Assembly: GCA_022747635.1 (NCBI GenBank)
Contig: JAKTNV010000077.1
Location: 1,242,501-1,306,500 of the forward strand
DNA length: 64,000 bases
Direction of reading: 5' to 3'
Source: Hetaerina americana
Taxonomy: Eukaryota; Arthropoda; Insecta; Odonata; Calopterygidae
Numbering within the stretch: position 1 is the stretch's first letter; each line of letters opens with the position of its first letter. The notes below the pieces were generated by a model. That model ran no database searches. It worked only from the letters and a program-made list of their open reading frames with translations, and was not told where the DNA came from. Made by a program: the position numbers and the translations under genes. Below, piece after piece: positions 46,201 through 60,669 of this stretch.

Positions 46201-46850
46201 GAAAAGTATGCAAAAACGTCATTCTTATGACTATGAGTACATGATTGAGGTGTTCTTTAAGCAAATAATCCATTTTTAGAATTTAAATTTTTTTTCGTTT
46301 TACCGTAAAAAGTGCCATTACCCCCCTTGGATTGAAATTGGAATATAAGATTGTAAAAACTAGCACCAGAAATTTTGAGGGTGTTGATTCTTATGTGGAT
46401 ACGGATGCGGATACAAATGCGAATGCGCATGCGTATACGGATGCTAATGCGGATACAGATATGTATGCGGATGCGTATACATATCCGGATGCGGAAACGG
46501 ATACGGATGCGGATAAAAATGCGGCTGAGGATGTAGGTACGAAATCTCTTAAGATTACGAAAAAAGATGCGGATACTGATGCAGGTACGGATACGAATTC
46601 GGTTCGGATATGAATGCAGATATAGGTACAAATACGAATGTTGATAAAGATACCGATGTGGATGCCAATACGGATACAGAGGCAGATGCAGATGCTGACG
46701 GGAAGCAGATATGGATGCGGATATAGATTTGGATGGGGAAACGGATGCTAATTTGGATATGGAAGTGAATATAGATACGCAAAAGGATGTGGATACGGAT
46801 GCCGATACGGATACAGATACGCATGACGTGATAAATGTGGACACTGATTG
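43300..46850 (+). repeat. Long higher-order unit of hexamer array, copy A (partner at 51,380-54,930)
   Basis: Irregular landmarks recur in the same order about 7.9-8.3 kb downstream. ATCGGATGTTGTACGGATAC near 44,074 matches 52,074, AATCCCAACACATGC near 44,981 matches 53,255, the CATAGCGG landmark plus GCGGCGACGG near 45,733 matches 53,666, and spacer 3 matches spacer 5. The drift in offset reflects small insertions and deletions. Simple hexamer slippage cannot create shared irregular strings, so this is a segmental duplication. Confidence 0.83.
46170..46392 (+). repeat. AT-rich spacer 3 in hexamer array
   Basis: About 220 bp, nearly identical to spacer 5: TAAACATTGTAAAAGTGTAC, CAAAAACGTCATTCTTAT, GTGCCATTACCCCCCTTGG and GGAATATAAGATTGTAAAAA are all shared. 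It has the conserved TGATTGAGGTGTTNTTTAA and CCATTTTTAGAATTTAAA segments of the family. No coding frame. Confidence 0.9.
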
Positions 46851-49800
46851 GAATACGGATAAATATGCGGATGCGGATAGCAATGGGGATAGGCATGGGA
46901 ATTCGGATATGGAAACGGAAACTGACATGAATTAGGACACGGATACGGATGCAAATACGGATACGGATGCGGATACGGATGCAAATACCAGTACGAATGC
47001 TGATGTTATTATCTATCCGAACAAGATACTGACACGGATACGAATTCGGATACTGATGCGGATACGGATATGGTTGCGGATATGGATTCGCATATGGATA
47101 AAGATACGGATGTGGATACGGATACGGATGGAGTTTAATTGAACTGCTACTGCGGAAACGGATGCGTATGCAGATGCTGATGCGGATGCTGATTCGGATA
47201 TGGATTTTTATTGGGATACGGATGCTGATACGGATGAGGATTCGGATGCAAATACGCATTCAGATGCGGATATGGATACAGATGTGGACAGATATTAATC
47301 CATGGCGGATACGGATCTGAATGCGGATACGGGTACACATGCGTATTCGGATGCAGTTTTGAAATTAATAACGATACGGATGAAGATTCGTATGTGGATA
47401 CGACGATGCGACCCTTATAACTACGCAGATATGGGAACATTCAAATACGGATGCGGATTAAATTTGAATACGGATGCTGACATGGATACTGATATTGAAC
47501 CGGGTATAAATGTGGACACCGATGCAGATCCTCATACAAATGTGGATGCGGATAGCGATGCGTATACGGGAGCAAAAGCGGATATGGAAACGGAAACTAC
47601 CTCGGATTAGGACACGGATGCGGATATGGATGGGAATACGGATGCGTTCATAAATTTGAATGCCGATACGGATGCGAATTCCGGTACGCATCTGGAAACG
47701 GATGTGGATTCGGAAAAAAATGAGGATCATATGACGGATACGCTTGTGGTTACGTATGTGGATGAGGATAGAGACGCGGATGCGGATAATGTTGCGAATT
47801 AGAATACGGGCAAGGATATGGATAGAATGTTGATGCGGAAACGGATGAGAATGGGGATATGGTTGCAGATACTGATGCGGATACAGATTGGAATTTGGAT
47901 GCAAAATACGATGCGGATGCCAAATCAAATACTGGTGCGGAAACGGATGCGGATAAATACTCGAATGTGGATGCGGAAGAAGAAGCGGAACTAATTGCAA
48001 ATGCGGATAAAGAAGCAGTTATATATACTGATGCAGATACGGATGCTGTAACTTCTACAGATATGGTTACGGATACGGAGTCGGATGTGGATAAGGATGA
48101 GAATGCGGATTCTATGTCGATGCAGAAAGGGAACCAGTTACGTATTCAGATGCGGATTGGGATGCGGATGAAAATGTGAACGCAGATACTGACGCGGATA
48201 CGGATTGCAATGCGGTCACTGGGGATACGGTTGCGGATACAGATGAAAATACTGATACAAAAAAGGATAAAGATGTGGTGGATACGGATACAAATGTGGA
48301 CACAAATTGGGATGTGAATGCGGATACGGATGCGAATTCCAATGCTAATTCAGATACGGATACATAAATGGTTGCGGATACGGATACGTATACGGATCCG
48401 GATGCAGAATCCAGTACAGGTTTGGACATCTATGTAGATACAGAAACGGATGGGGATAGGGATTCGGTTGCGGATACCGATACTTACACAGGTAAGGATG
48501 CAGATATCGAAGGGGATACGGATAAGGACACGTATGGGGAAATGGATACGGGTTCGGAACGACCTCTGATAAGGAAACAGATACGGATGTGGATACGGAT
48601 GCAAATACGGAAAGTGTGGCGGACAGGGATGCGATTGGTGTTACGGATTTTAATACGGATATGGATTCCGATGCGGACATGTATGAAGAAATAAATGCGG
48701 ATGTGGACGTGGATGCGAAAACAGATGCTGACACTGATACGAATGGTGATGCGGATATGGATGCAAAAACGGATGCAGATACGGATACGGAAGCGGATTC
48801 GGATGCGGAGACTGATGCGGATACGGATGCCAGACAGACGTGAAAAGCGGATGCGAAAGTGGTGCTGAATGAGGATACCGATAAAGGGACGGATGCAGAT
48901 ACGAATGCGGACTTTGATTCGGATGAAGATGCCGATAGAGATGCGATATATTATGCGGATTAGGATACGGATGACAATTCACCTACGGATACGGATTAAG
49001 ATACGGATGCGGATATTAAGCCGGATGCGGAAACGGATACGGATTCAGAACCAGATGTGGATTGGAAATAGGTGGCGGAAATGGATGAGATTACAGGTTC
49101 TTCAACGGATGCGGATACTAATGCACATACGGATTCAGAAGCGGATATGGTAGCAGATATGAATACGGATGTGGATACGGTTACGGATGTCAATTAAAAT
49201 GCGTATGCAGATGAAGTGGCGGATACCAATGCAAATACAGATCCGGATGCGGATGTGGATAATAATGCAGATACGGATACCGATAAGGATATCGATGCAC
49301 TTATAGTAATGGATAATGATGTGGCTACGAACACTGATGTGGATTTTAATACGGATGCTGATCTGGAAACGGATGTGGATGCAGATGCTGATGCGGATAT
49401 AAATACGAATGCAGATACGGATACAGAAGCGGATACGGATAAAAACACGGATGTGAATACGGATTCGGGTACGTATTATAATACGGATGCGGATAAGTAT
49501 TCGGAATCTATTGTGAACGCATATGGGAAACGGATCTTAATCCGGATACGGATGCCGATTTGGATACAGACAAGGATACAAATGCGATTACATATGCGGA
49601 TTAGGATACGGATGCGAATTCATACACATATACGGATTACGATGCGGATGCGGATGTATATCCGGATGCGGAGACGGATAAGGATACTTAACCAGATGTG
49701 AATGCGGAAGAGATGGCGGATACGGATGCGAATACGAACCCGGTTTCAGATATTGATGCGGATACTGATGCAAATAAGGATTCCGATGCGAATATGAATG

Positions 49801-50487
49801 CAGATACGGATATGGATGTGGATACGGATTTCAATTCAAATACGTATGCGGATTCAAATGAGGTGGCAGATACCGATGCGAATACAGATGTGGATGCGAA
49901 TACTGATACAGATACCAATTAGGATATCGATGCGATATAGTTACAGATACGTATGCGGATACGGATACGGATGGTGATACGGATACGGATGTGGATTTTA
50001 ATACAGATGCTGGTGCGGAAACATATGCGGATGCACATGCAGATGCGGATGCAGATACGGATGCGGATACGGATTTCAATAGGGATACGTTTGCTGATTC
50101 GGATAAAGAAGCGCATACGGATGGGGATACGGTTAAAAATACGGATTTGGATACGGATTTAAATACAGCTGCGGATACAGATACGGCCATAGATATGAAT
50201 GTATAGCGCGTGCAGATCTGAATGCTGTTACAGATGTTGATATGGATGGGGAAACCGATGCGGATACCGATGCAGATTTAGAATCGGATTCCGGATGCGG
50301 ATACAGTTTGGAATACAGATGCGGTTACCGACGCAGATAAGGATACATTTGCGAATACGGATGCAGATTTGGAAACGAAAACCGATGCGGATACGGATGG
50401 AATTTGGGATATTTATGCAGATATAGATGCGAATTTAGATACAGATGAGGAAACAGATGTGAAATCAGATACTGATGCGGAAACGAT

Positions 50488-50702
50488 GTAAATATTTTAA
50501 ACGTGTACATATTACTGAAGATTAGGGAAAAATGTCATTCTTTTGTTTTAGATTCCATGATTGAGGTTTGGTTATGCATATTATCCATTTTTACCAATTT
50601 AATTTTTTCTTCTTTTACCATGAACAGAGAAAGTTAACCCCCCCTTAGCTTCAAATATTCGATCGGAAAAAGAAGCATTAAAAGGTTTCGAAGGTGTTGA
50701 TG
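50488..50702 (+). repeat. AT-rich spacer 4 in hexamer array
   Basis: About 215 bp, a diverged family member with GTCATTCTTTTGTTTT, ATGATTGAGGTTTGG, ATTATCCATTTTTA and AACCCCCCCTTAGCTTC, and ending GGTTTCGAAGGTGTTGATGC before hexamers resume. No coding frame. Confidence 0.88.
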
Positions 50703-51379
50703 CGAATGTGGAACCGGATGCCGATAAAAATAGGTATACGGACACGGATACGGACACAAATACGAATACGTATATCGATACGGATACTGACAAAATGCAA
50801 ATGCGGATGCGTATATAGATGCTAATGCGAGAACGAATATAGATGCGCAAACAGAAGCATTTGCGAATGCGCAAACGGATACGGATGCAGATAAAGATGC
50901 AGCTGAGGATGCGGATACGAACACTCTTGCGGATGCGGATAGCGATGCAGGTACGGATAAGGATTCGGTTAAGGATGTGGATACGAATAAGGATGAGAAT
51001 GTGGATACAAATGCTGATACGGATACCGACGTGGATATGAATGCAGATATGGATGCCGATGTTGATACGGATACGGAAATCAATTCGAATACGAACGCGG
51101 ATGAGGTGACGGATACCGAGGCGAATACGGAATCGGATACTGATGCGTATATTGATACCGATGAGGATATGGATGCGCATATAGTAACAAATACGGATGT
51201 TGATATAGATATGAATGTAGATTTTAATAGGGATTCTGATGCAGAAACGGATGCGGATGTTGATGCTGATGAGGATGCAGATACGGATGCGGATACGGAT
51301 TTGGATAGAGATATGAATGCTAATACGGATAAAGAAACGGATGAGCGTAAGGGTGTGGATACCGATGCGAATACCGAAG

Positions 51380-54300
51380 ATTGATATGCTGATACCGATG
51401 CGAATGCGGATGCTGAAGCAGATACGGATACAGACGTGGAGACGGATGCAGCTCCGTATACGGATGCGAATGAGGATACGGATAAAAATGAAGATACGGA
51501 TACATTTGGGTATTCGGAAGCGAATTAGGATGAGGTTGGGAATGTAGGTACGGATACGGATGCAGATTATGATGAATATACAGATGCAAATCCGGATGAT
51601 TATCCGGATGCGGAAATGGACACTAATGTGGAGCAAGATCCGAATGTGGATGCGGATGAGGAAGCGGAAACGGATGCGAATGCAGATACGGATGTTGATA
51701 CGAATGCAGATATGGTAATGGACACGAATGCAGATAACCGTATGGAAATGGATATGCATAGGAATGTGGAAACGGATGTGAAACATATTCAATTTCTGCA
51801 GAAGAAACGGATGCTATTACGGACACGGATATCGATTTCTTTACGGATGCGGATACAGTTACAGATGCTGATTCCAATATGGATGCGGATACAGACATGG
51901 ATGGGAATTTATATTTGGGTACGGATTTCGATACGGATGCGGATACATATCCGGAAGCGGAGCGAGATGTGGATATAGAAGAGGTGGCGGATAAGGATGC
52001 GAATACGGGTTCTTAAACGGATGCGGACACTTATGTTATAACGGATTCCGATGTGGATATTGATGAAGTTATGGATCGGATGTTGTATGGATACGGATTT
52101 AAATTCCATCGCGGATGCGGAGGCCTATGAGGTGGCTGATATGGAATAAAATACGGATACGGATGCGAATACTGATGCAAATACCGATGCGTATATTGAT
52201 GCTCATATGGATACGGATACGGTTGTTAAACGAATATGGATTTAATTTAAATGAATATTTTGAAACGGATACGGATGAATATGCTGATGCGGATGCAGAT
52301 ACGGACGCGGATACGGATATGGATAGGATTACCGATCCTAATGTAGATACAGAAGCGATTAAGGATTGGGACACAAATGTGACTACTGATTTTGGTACGA
52401 ATGCGGGCACACATGTGAATACATAGCTCATACGTATTTGAATGCGGAAACGGATACTCATGCGGATACAGATGTAGATTTGGATTCGGATACCAATGCG
52501 GATGTAGATTCGTATACGGATGAGAAAACCGACGCAGATAAGGATACATATTCGGATAAAGATGCGGATTAGGATACGGATACGGATGCGATTGATGATA
52601 AGTATGCTTATACGGTTGCGGGTTCAAATGCGGACACTGATGCGGATACGGATACAAATGCGGATAAAGATAGCGATGCGAATACGGAGGGGAATACCGA
52701 AATGGAAACGAATACGGAAACGCACACGGGTAAGGACACGGATGTGAACACAGATGGGGATACGGATGCGAATACAGATGGGAATGCGGATGCAGATACG
52801 GATGCGAATTCATGTTGGCATACGGAAGCGGATAATGGATGCGGAAACGAATGCGTAAAAGGAGACGGATACGGATGCGGTTACGTATGTGGATGAAGAT
52901 ACAGACGCGGATGTGGATACGGATGCTGATACCGATGCGGATAAGGACACGGGAGATATTTTGATGCTTTAACGGATGCGAATGCGGATAAAGATGCAGA
53001 TGGGGATACTAACGCGGATACAGATGCGAATTTGGATGCGAATGAGGATAGAAATGCGAAATCAGATACTGGTGAGGAAACGGACACGGATGCGGATACA
53101 TATGCGAATATGGATGCGGTTGAGGATGCGGACCGAGATAAAAGTGTATATTCAAAAGCGATTACGTATATGGATGAAGATAGTGATGCGGTTACATTTG
53201 CAGATTCGGACAGTTAAGGAAACGGATGCGGATAAGGATGAGAATGCGGAGAATAATCCCTACACATGCATGAAAGGAAGCGGTTAGGTATACGAATGGG
53301 TATACGGATACGGAATCGGATACAAAGGCTGGTGCAGATACGGACGCGGATACGGACGCGGATACGGATTCAGATGCGGACAAATATGCGGATAAGGTTG
53401 CGGATAGAGATGAAAATACGGATACGAATTAGGATGTAAATATGGATACGGATATGGATACGGCTACGGATGTGAATGCTCATGCGGAAACAAATTCGGA
53501 TGCACAGACTGATAAGGATGTAGATTCGGATGTGAATATGGTTTTGGATAGGGATAAGTATACTAGTACCGATACAGAAACGGATACGGATTGGATCACG
53601 AATGCTAAAACGGATTCGGATACGGATTTTAATACGGATTCGGATACGGAGACAGATGTGAATGCATAGCGGATACGAATGTTAATGCGGCGACGGATAC
53701 CCATTCGGATATGGATACGGAAGCCGATGCGAATACGGACGCATACTTGGAAACGGTCACCGATGCGGATACAGATTTATATACGGATGCGAATACCAAA
53801 ACAGATACGGATATATATGCGGCGACGGATGTGGATTTAGATACGGATACGGATGCTGAAACGGAGACGAGTACAAATGCGGGTACTGATGGGGATTTGG
53901 ATAAAAATGTGGATGTGGATAGCGTTTCGGATACAGATGCGAATACGGATATGGAAACAGATTAGGACACGGATGCGTATACGGATGCAAATGCGGATAT
54001 AAATGCAGATGGGGATACCGATGCGGAAACAAATTTTAATTTAGGTGACGATAAGAATATGGATGCGAAATCAGATAGTTTAGCGGAAACGTTTTAAACA
54101 TTGTAAAAGTGTACATTTTCCCGAGTATGCAAAAACGTCATTCTTATCCTTAAGAGTATATGATTGAGGTGTTTTTAAATCAAATAATCCCTTTTTAAAA
54201 TTAAAATTTTTTCTCGTTTCACCGAAAAAGTGCCATTACCCCCCTTGGATTGAAATTGGAATATAAGATTGTAAAAACTAGCACGAAAAGGTTTCAAGGG

Positions 54301-54930
54301 TGTTGATTCAAAGTGGATACGGATGCGGATAAAAATGCGAATGCGCATGCGTATACCGGCGCTAATGCGGATACTGATCTGGATGCGAATGCGGATAAAC
54401 ATCCGGATGCGGAAACGGATACGGATTCGGATAAAGATGCGGCTGAGGATGCGAATACGAAATCTTTTGAGAATACGGAAACAGATGCCGAGACAGGTAC
54501 AGATACGGATTCGGTTGAGGATGCGGATACGAATAAGGGGACGGATGTGGATACATATGCTGATACGGATACGAATATGGATGCGGCAGTTAAAACGGAT
54601 ACGTTATTATATGCGGATGCAAATGTTGATACGGTAATAAAGCGGATACGAATGCGCAAACTGATGCGGACACGGATGCCGATTTAGATATGGATAGGGA
54701 TATGTATACGGATACGGATGTTGATACAGATACCGATATAGATGCAAATACGAATACAGAGGCTGAGATAGATGCAGATGCTGACAGGATGCAGATGTGG
54801 ATGCGGATACAAATTTGGATGGGGGAACGCATGCTAATATTGATATGGAAGTGGATATAGATGCACACATGGATGTGGTTACGGATGCTGATACGGATAC
54901 AGATACGGATATGAACTTTTATTTGGAAAT
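51380..54930 (+). repeat. Long higher-order unit of hexamer array, copy B (partner at 43,300-46,850)
   Basis: This is the downstream copy of the duplication described at 43,300-46,850. It includes spacer 5 and the shared strings CAATTTCTGCAGAAGAAACG (51,790 and 43,860) and GCGGATGCGGAGGC (52,112 and 44,111). The copies have diverged by substitutions and by hexamer gain or loss. Confidence 0.83.
54092..54311 (+). repeat. AT-rich spacer 5 in hexamer array
   Basis: Near-identical to spacer 3, about 7,920 bp downstream of it. It lacks a few bases (CCGAGTATGC instead of CCGAAAAGTATGC). No coding frame. Confidence 0.9.
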
Positions 54931-55321
54931 GGCCTTGAATGCGGATAAGCATGAATGTACGGAAAAGGATACCGATGTGGATACACATGCGGTTACGTGT
55001 ACGGATGAGGATACGGATGCGGATAAGATATTGATTCGAAAGCAGAATACGATGCGGTTTCGTATTCGGATGTGGATAGGGATGCGGATGTTAATGCTGT
55101 GGCAGATACGGAATGGAACACGGATAAGGATTCGGACACGGAGGCCAATACGGATTCGGCCAAGGAGGCAGATACGGATACCGATATATATGAACATGCG
55201 GTTTTTATTAAGGATGTGAATGCAAATACGGATATGGATTTGGATTCGGAATGGATACGGATGGAAACTCGCATGCGGATATGTGGATGTGTTTAGGGAA
55301 ATGCGGATATGGTTAGGGAAA

Positions 55322-55600
55322 CGTAGGAAAGGAATAATTCGTGCTCAATGACCAAAAATTAAGTAGAAAAGAATTAGGTCAAAAGTTTCACCTCTATTAA
55401 ATGTGTAAATTTTACCGAAAAATATCCAAAAGATGTCTTGCTCTTAAGGAGTAAATGCTTGCGGTATTCTAAAGGCATTACTTCCATTTTTAGAATTTTT
55501 AATTTTTATTATTTCACCATGAAAAGTGTCAGCCCCCCTAGATTCCAATCGTAATAAATCGTAAAAAAATAACACCAAAAGTATCGAAGGTGTTGATACG
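55322..55600 (+). repeat. AT-rich spacer 6 in hexamer array
   Basis: About 280 bp. It links the two subgroups: its 5' part resembles spacers 1 and 2 (TTCGTGCTCAATGA, then TTTCACCTCTATTAAATGTG), and its 3' part resembles the rest (CCATTTTTAGAATTTTTAAT, CACCATGAAAAGTGTCA, ATCGAAGGTGTTGATACG). No coding frame. Confidence 0.88.
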
Positions 55601-58600
55601 AATGTGGATACGAATGCAGATACGGTTGCGGATACCGGCGTGGATGCGGACACGGATGCAGAAATAGTAACGGAAGCGGATACTGATGTAATTGTAGATT
55701 CGGATGCGAAAGCGGATACGGATGCGGATAGGGATATGGTGCGGAAACTGAAAAATTTGCTGATATAGACGCCAATGGGGATACGTATTAGGATGCTGAT
55801 ATGGATAAGAATGCGGATACAAATGGGGATGCTAAGGTGGATTAGGATATGGATACAGTTGCAATTGTGGATGCAGATGAGTACATGAATATGGATGCGG
55901 ATACGGAAGTGGATACCAATTCGGTTAAGGATACGGATATGAACGCTAATGCGGATACGGATGCTTATACGGATGTGAATACTGATGCGAATGCAAATAT
56001 GGATGCGGATACGGATGAGACACGGATGCTGATGCAGATGCCAATGCGGATGCTAAGGCGGATGCTGATGCGAATACGGACGCGGATATGGATAAAGTTC
56101 CGGATACGGAAAAGAATGTGGATACGGTTAAGGCCACGGCTACAAATAAAGATGTAATTCGGAAGCGGATGAGAATGGGGATGGGAATGCAGACAATGTT
56201 ACGGGTGTGGATTATGATGCGGATACAAATGCGGATACGGATGTGGGTGTGTGTTCATAGCGGATATGGAAGCTAATGCGGATAGAGATGCTTTTACGGA
56301 TGTATATAATGTTTCGAATACAAACACGGATGTGGAAATGGATAAGACATCGATGCCAATGCGAAAGCTGAGGCGGACACTGATTCGTATACGAATGCGG
56401 ACACAGATGTGAATGCGCATGCGGATACGGATGCCAATGCCGAAAACGCATACGAAAGCGGATACGGATGCTAAAACGAATGCGGATAAGGGGACCTATG
56501 CGGAAGCGTTTACGTATGTGGAGGAGGTTAAAGACGCGAATACGAAAGCGAATAACGATGCGGATTTGGATGGGGAAATGGATACGGATACCGATGTGGG
56601 TACGGATGTGGATTCGAAAATGGATGCAAATGCGGATACGGATGCGGATGCGAATAAGTATTCAGATGAGCTGTGGTAAGGAAAATGGATGCTGATTCAA
56701 TTACGGAAGTGGATCCCGAAGCAAACAGGGATGTAGATACGAATGAAGATACGGATTCGGATACGTATATGGATACGAATAAGGATACGTATGCGGATAC
56801 GGATGAGAATGCGGCTGGCAGAAAGATATGAATTCTGATGTGGAAATGGATATGAATGCGGATACGGATAGGGAATCTGATGCAAATAAGGATGCGGATG
56901 CAGTTACGGATGCGGATTTGATTACGGATGTGGATACAGATTTATTATGCCCATTATGCAGATATAAATACTTAGCGTATCGGATCTGAATGCGAATACG
57001 GATACGCATGCAGACTCGGATACGGAATCCGAAGTGGATACGGATGAAAATTAAGAAACGGATACCGATTCATATTCAGATTCGTATTCGGATGCGGATA
57101 CCGACGCAGATACGGATACATATGCGGATACGGATATGGTTATGGATACGGAATCGAAAGCGGATACGGATATATACGCGTATGCGAATTTGGAGGGGAA
57201 TTCGGATATTGATACGGAAACTGACAGAAATTAGGATACGGATATTGATGCGGATACGGACGCCAGACAGATTTCAATTTGGATGCGTAAATGGGTTTGA
57301 ATGCGGATTCAGATACGGATGCGGATACAGATGGGATTTATCATGCGGATTAGGATACTGATGCGAATTTATATACGGATACGGATCACGACACGGAAGC
57401 GGATATAGATCCGGAAGCGGGACGAATACGGATCCAGAACCAGATGTGAAAGCAGAAGAGGTGGCGGATCGGGATGCGAATACGAATCGTGTTTGGATAC
57501 GGAGATGCGGATGCTGATGCAGTTTGATGCAGATGCAGATTCTGATGCGGATATGGATACGGATAAGGAAAGGGAATCCGATGTCAATTTGAAAACTGAT
57601 GCGAATGCGGATGAGTTGGCCGTTAACGATGCGAATACAGATACGGATGCACATGCGGATACTGATGCGTGTACGGATACCGATGCGGATATGAATGCGC
57701 ATATAGTTACGGATACGGATGTGGATACGGATACGGCTGTGGATTTTAATACAGATCCTGATTCGGAAATGGATGCGAATGCAGATCCTAATGCAGATAC
57801 GGTTGCGGATATGGATTTCGATAGGGATACGGATGCTAATATCAATACAGAAGCGGAAACGGATTGGGACACGTATGCGAATATGGATTCAAAAAAATTT
57901 TAATACGAAGGCATATACGGAGTGGGTCACAGATGTGAATGCAAAGCGGATACGGATCTGAATGCCGATACGGATACGCATTCGGATTTGGACACGGAAA
58001 CCATTGCGGATACGGATGCATTCTCTGAAACGGATATTATTAGGATATAGATTCGTATACAGATGCAGATATACACGCAGATACGGATACATATGCGGAT
58101 TAGGAATGCGGATTTGGATACGGATACGAATGCGGATACGGATGCTGATATGGATGACGTGAAAATTGGGGATCCTGATGCAGATACGGATACATATGCG
58201 GATGCGTCTAGCGATGCGGATAGGGAGGCTAATTCGGATATGGAATTAGAAACGCACAAGGAAAAGGACCCGGATACGGATATAAATTTGAATGAAAATT
58301 TTTATCCGGAGGCGATGCGGATACATATGCTGATGTGTCTAACGCTGCGGATAGGGAGGTGAATTCGGTTATGGAATTGGAAACGAAAATGGAAAAGGAC
58401 ACGGATACGGATATAAATGTTAATTCGAATTTGGATGCGGATGCGAATGCCGTTACGAATGCGGATGTGGTTACCAATGCGAATTCAATTACGGACACGG
58501 ATACTTTTGCGGATACGGATGCGGATGCAGATGCTGATGCATACGCAGATACGGATGTGGATAAGGATTTGAAAAGGGATACACTTGCTGATACGGATTA

Positions 58601-60247
58601 GAATTGGATACCACTGGCAGCACATATGCAAACACAGTTTCGGATACCAATTTAAATACGGCTACGGATACGGATACGGACACAGATGTGAATGCACAGC
58701 GGATACGAATCTGAAAGCGGATATGGATACGCATGTGGATTCGGATGCAAGAGATGCTCATTCGGATGTGGAAATTTATTAAAATTAAGCAAATGATACG
58801 GATGCTGATTTATGTACGGACGTGAACTTAGATACGATTTATAATGCGGACTAGTACACGGATGCGAAACCAGATGGAAATTCGGAAAAGGTGGTGGGTT
58901 CGGATGCGAAGTCAAATACGGGTTCGCATACGGGTGTGAATACTAATGCGGATATGGATTCCGATGCAAATAAGGATGCAGATTTGTCAATGCAAATACG
59001 GTAGCGGATGCGGATGAGGTGGCGGATAGCAATCATAAAACAGAAACAGATGCGAATACTATTGCGGATACGCATACCGAAGCTGATATGGATTCCTAAA
59101 TGGATACGGATACGGATGTGGATTTGTATACGGCATATGACAATTTTAATACGGATGTTGATGCGGAACCGGATGCGGATGCAGATGCTGATAAGGCAGA
59201 AGATATGGATCCCGTTTAGGGTTTTGATGGGAATACGGATGCTGATACGGATACAGAAGCCGATACGGATAGGGACTCGGATGTAAATACGGAGTCGCTT
59301 ACGGATTAAAATACGGATGCCGATACAGATGTGAATGCATTGCGGATACGGGTCTAGATGCGCATACGGATACGCATGCGGATAATGGAACCGATGCGGA
59401 GGCGGATGCATATTATGAAACGGATAACGATGCGGATACAGATTTTTATACGGATGCGGATTTCGACGCAGATACGGATACATATGCGGATACGAATGTG
59501 AATTTGGATACGGAGACAGATGCGTATACGGATGCTGATACGGATACTGATACGGATTCGGGTACAAATGCAGCTACTGATGTGGATACAGATACAAATA
59601 CGGACGCGGATAGCGATGCGGATACGAAGGCGTACAAGGATATGGAAACGGACATGGATTAGAACGCTGAAGCGGATATGGATGCGAATATGGATGCGGA
59701 TACAGATTTCAATGCGGATACGGATGAGAATGCCGGTACACATATGGAAGCGGAAAGGGATTGGAAAACGGATGTGGATAAGGAGACGGAAAAGGGTGCA
59801 GTTACGTATGTGGATGCGGAAACAGACGCAAATGCGGATACGGATGCAGATACGGATGCGCAATTTGGAGAAGGAGAAAGATACGGTTGCGGTTACGTAT
59901 GTGGATGGAATACAGAGGCGGATGCGTATACGGATGCGGATACCGATGCGGAGAAAGATACGGATACGAATGTGAATGCCGATACGGATTCATATGCGGA
60001 TATGGATATAAAAGAGAATACCGATGCGGATACAGAAGCCAATTTTGATTCGAATGAATAAACAGATGCAAAACAAATACTGATTTGGAAACGAACACGG
60101 ATGCGGACACAAATGTGAATTTGGATGCGAATAAGGAATGCGGATGCGCATAGGGATGGGGTTGCGGAACAAGATACCCATGCGGATACGAAAGGAAATT
60201 TTGATGCGGATGAGCATACGGATGCGAAATAAGATACTGATGCGGAA

Positions 60248-60428
60248 ACGTAAAAATTGTAAACCTGTGCATTGTAAACATTGTAAAGGGGTACGAATTA
60301 AGCAAAAACGTCATTCTTTTGTTGAAAAGTAAATGATTGACGTGTTTTCAAGGCATATAATCCATTTTTAAAATTTCGATTTTTTCTGATTTCACCTTGA
60401 GAAGTGCCATTCCTCCCATGGAATATTG
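60248..60428 (+). repeat. AT-rich spacer 7 in hexamer array
   Basis: About 180 bp. It shares GCAAAAACGTCATTCTTTTG, GTAAATGATTGACGTGTT, ATAATCCATTTTTAAAATTT and GAAGTGCCATTCCTCCCA. It is shorter at the 3' end than the other copies, with hexamers resuming right after ATGGAATATTGATGC. No coding frame. Confidence 0.88.
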
Positions 60429-60622
60429 ATGCTGATACGGATACAGAAGCTGATAAGGATGGAGACTTGGATGAAAATACGGATTTAGATACGGATTAAA
60501 ATAGGAATGCACATACTGATGCGGACGCAGATGTAAATGCATAGTGGATACGGATCTAAATGCTAATACAGAAACGCATGTGGATACCGATTCGTATATG
60601 GATGCTGAATCTGACACAGAAC

Positions 60623-60625
<3 letters not shown>

Positions 60626-60668
<43 letters not shown>
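60626..60668 (+). repeat. (AT)n microsatellite
   Basis: A perfect run of about 21 AT dinucleotides interrupts the hexamer array close to its end. Confidence 0.97.

Positions 60669-60669
<1 letters not shown>

Noticed and set aside
50599..51792. 397-codon minus-strand frame
   Set aside because: It is Ile-Arg repeat translation of the hexamer, crossing into spacer 4. The only non-repetitive part is the AT-rich spacer, which shows no conserved coding potential among its seven copies.
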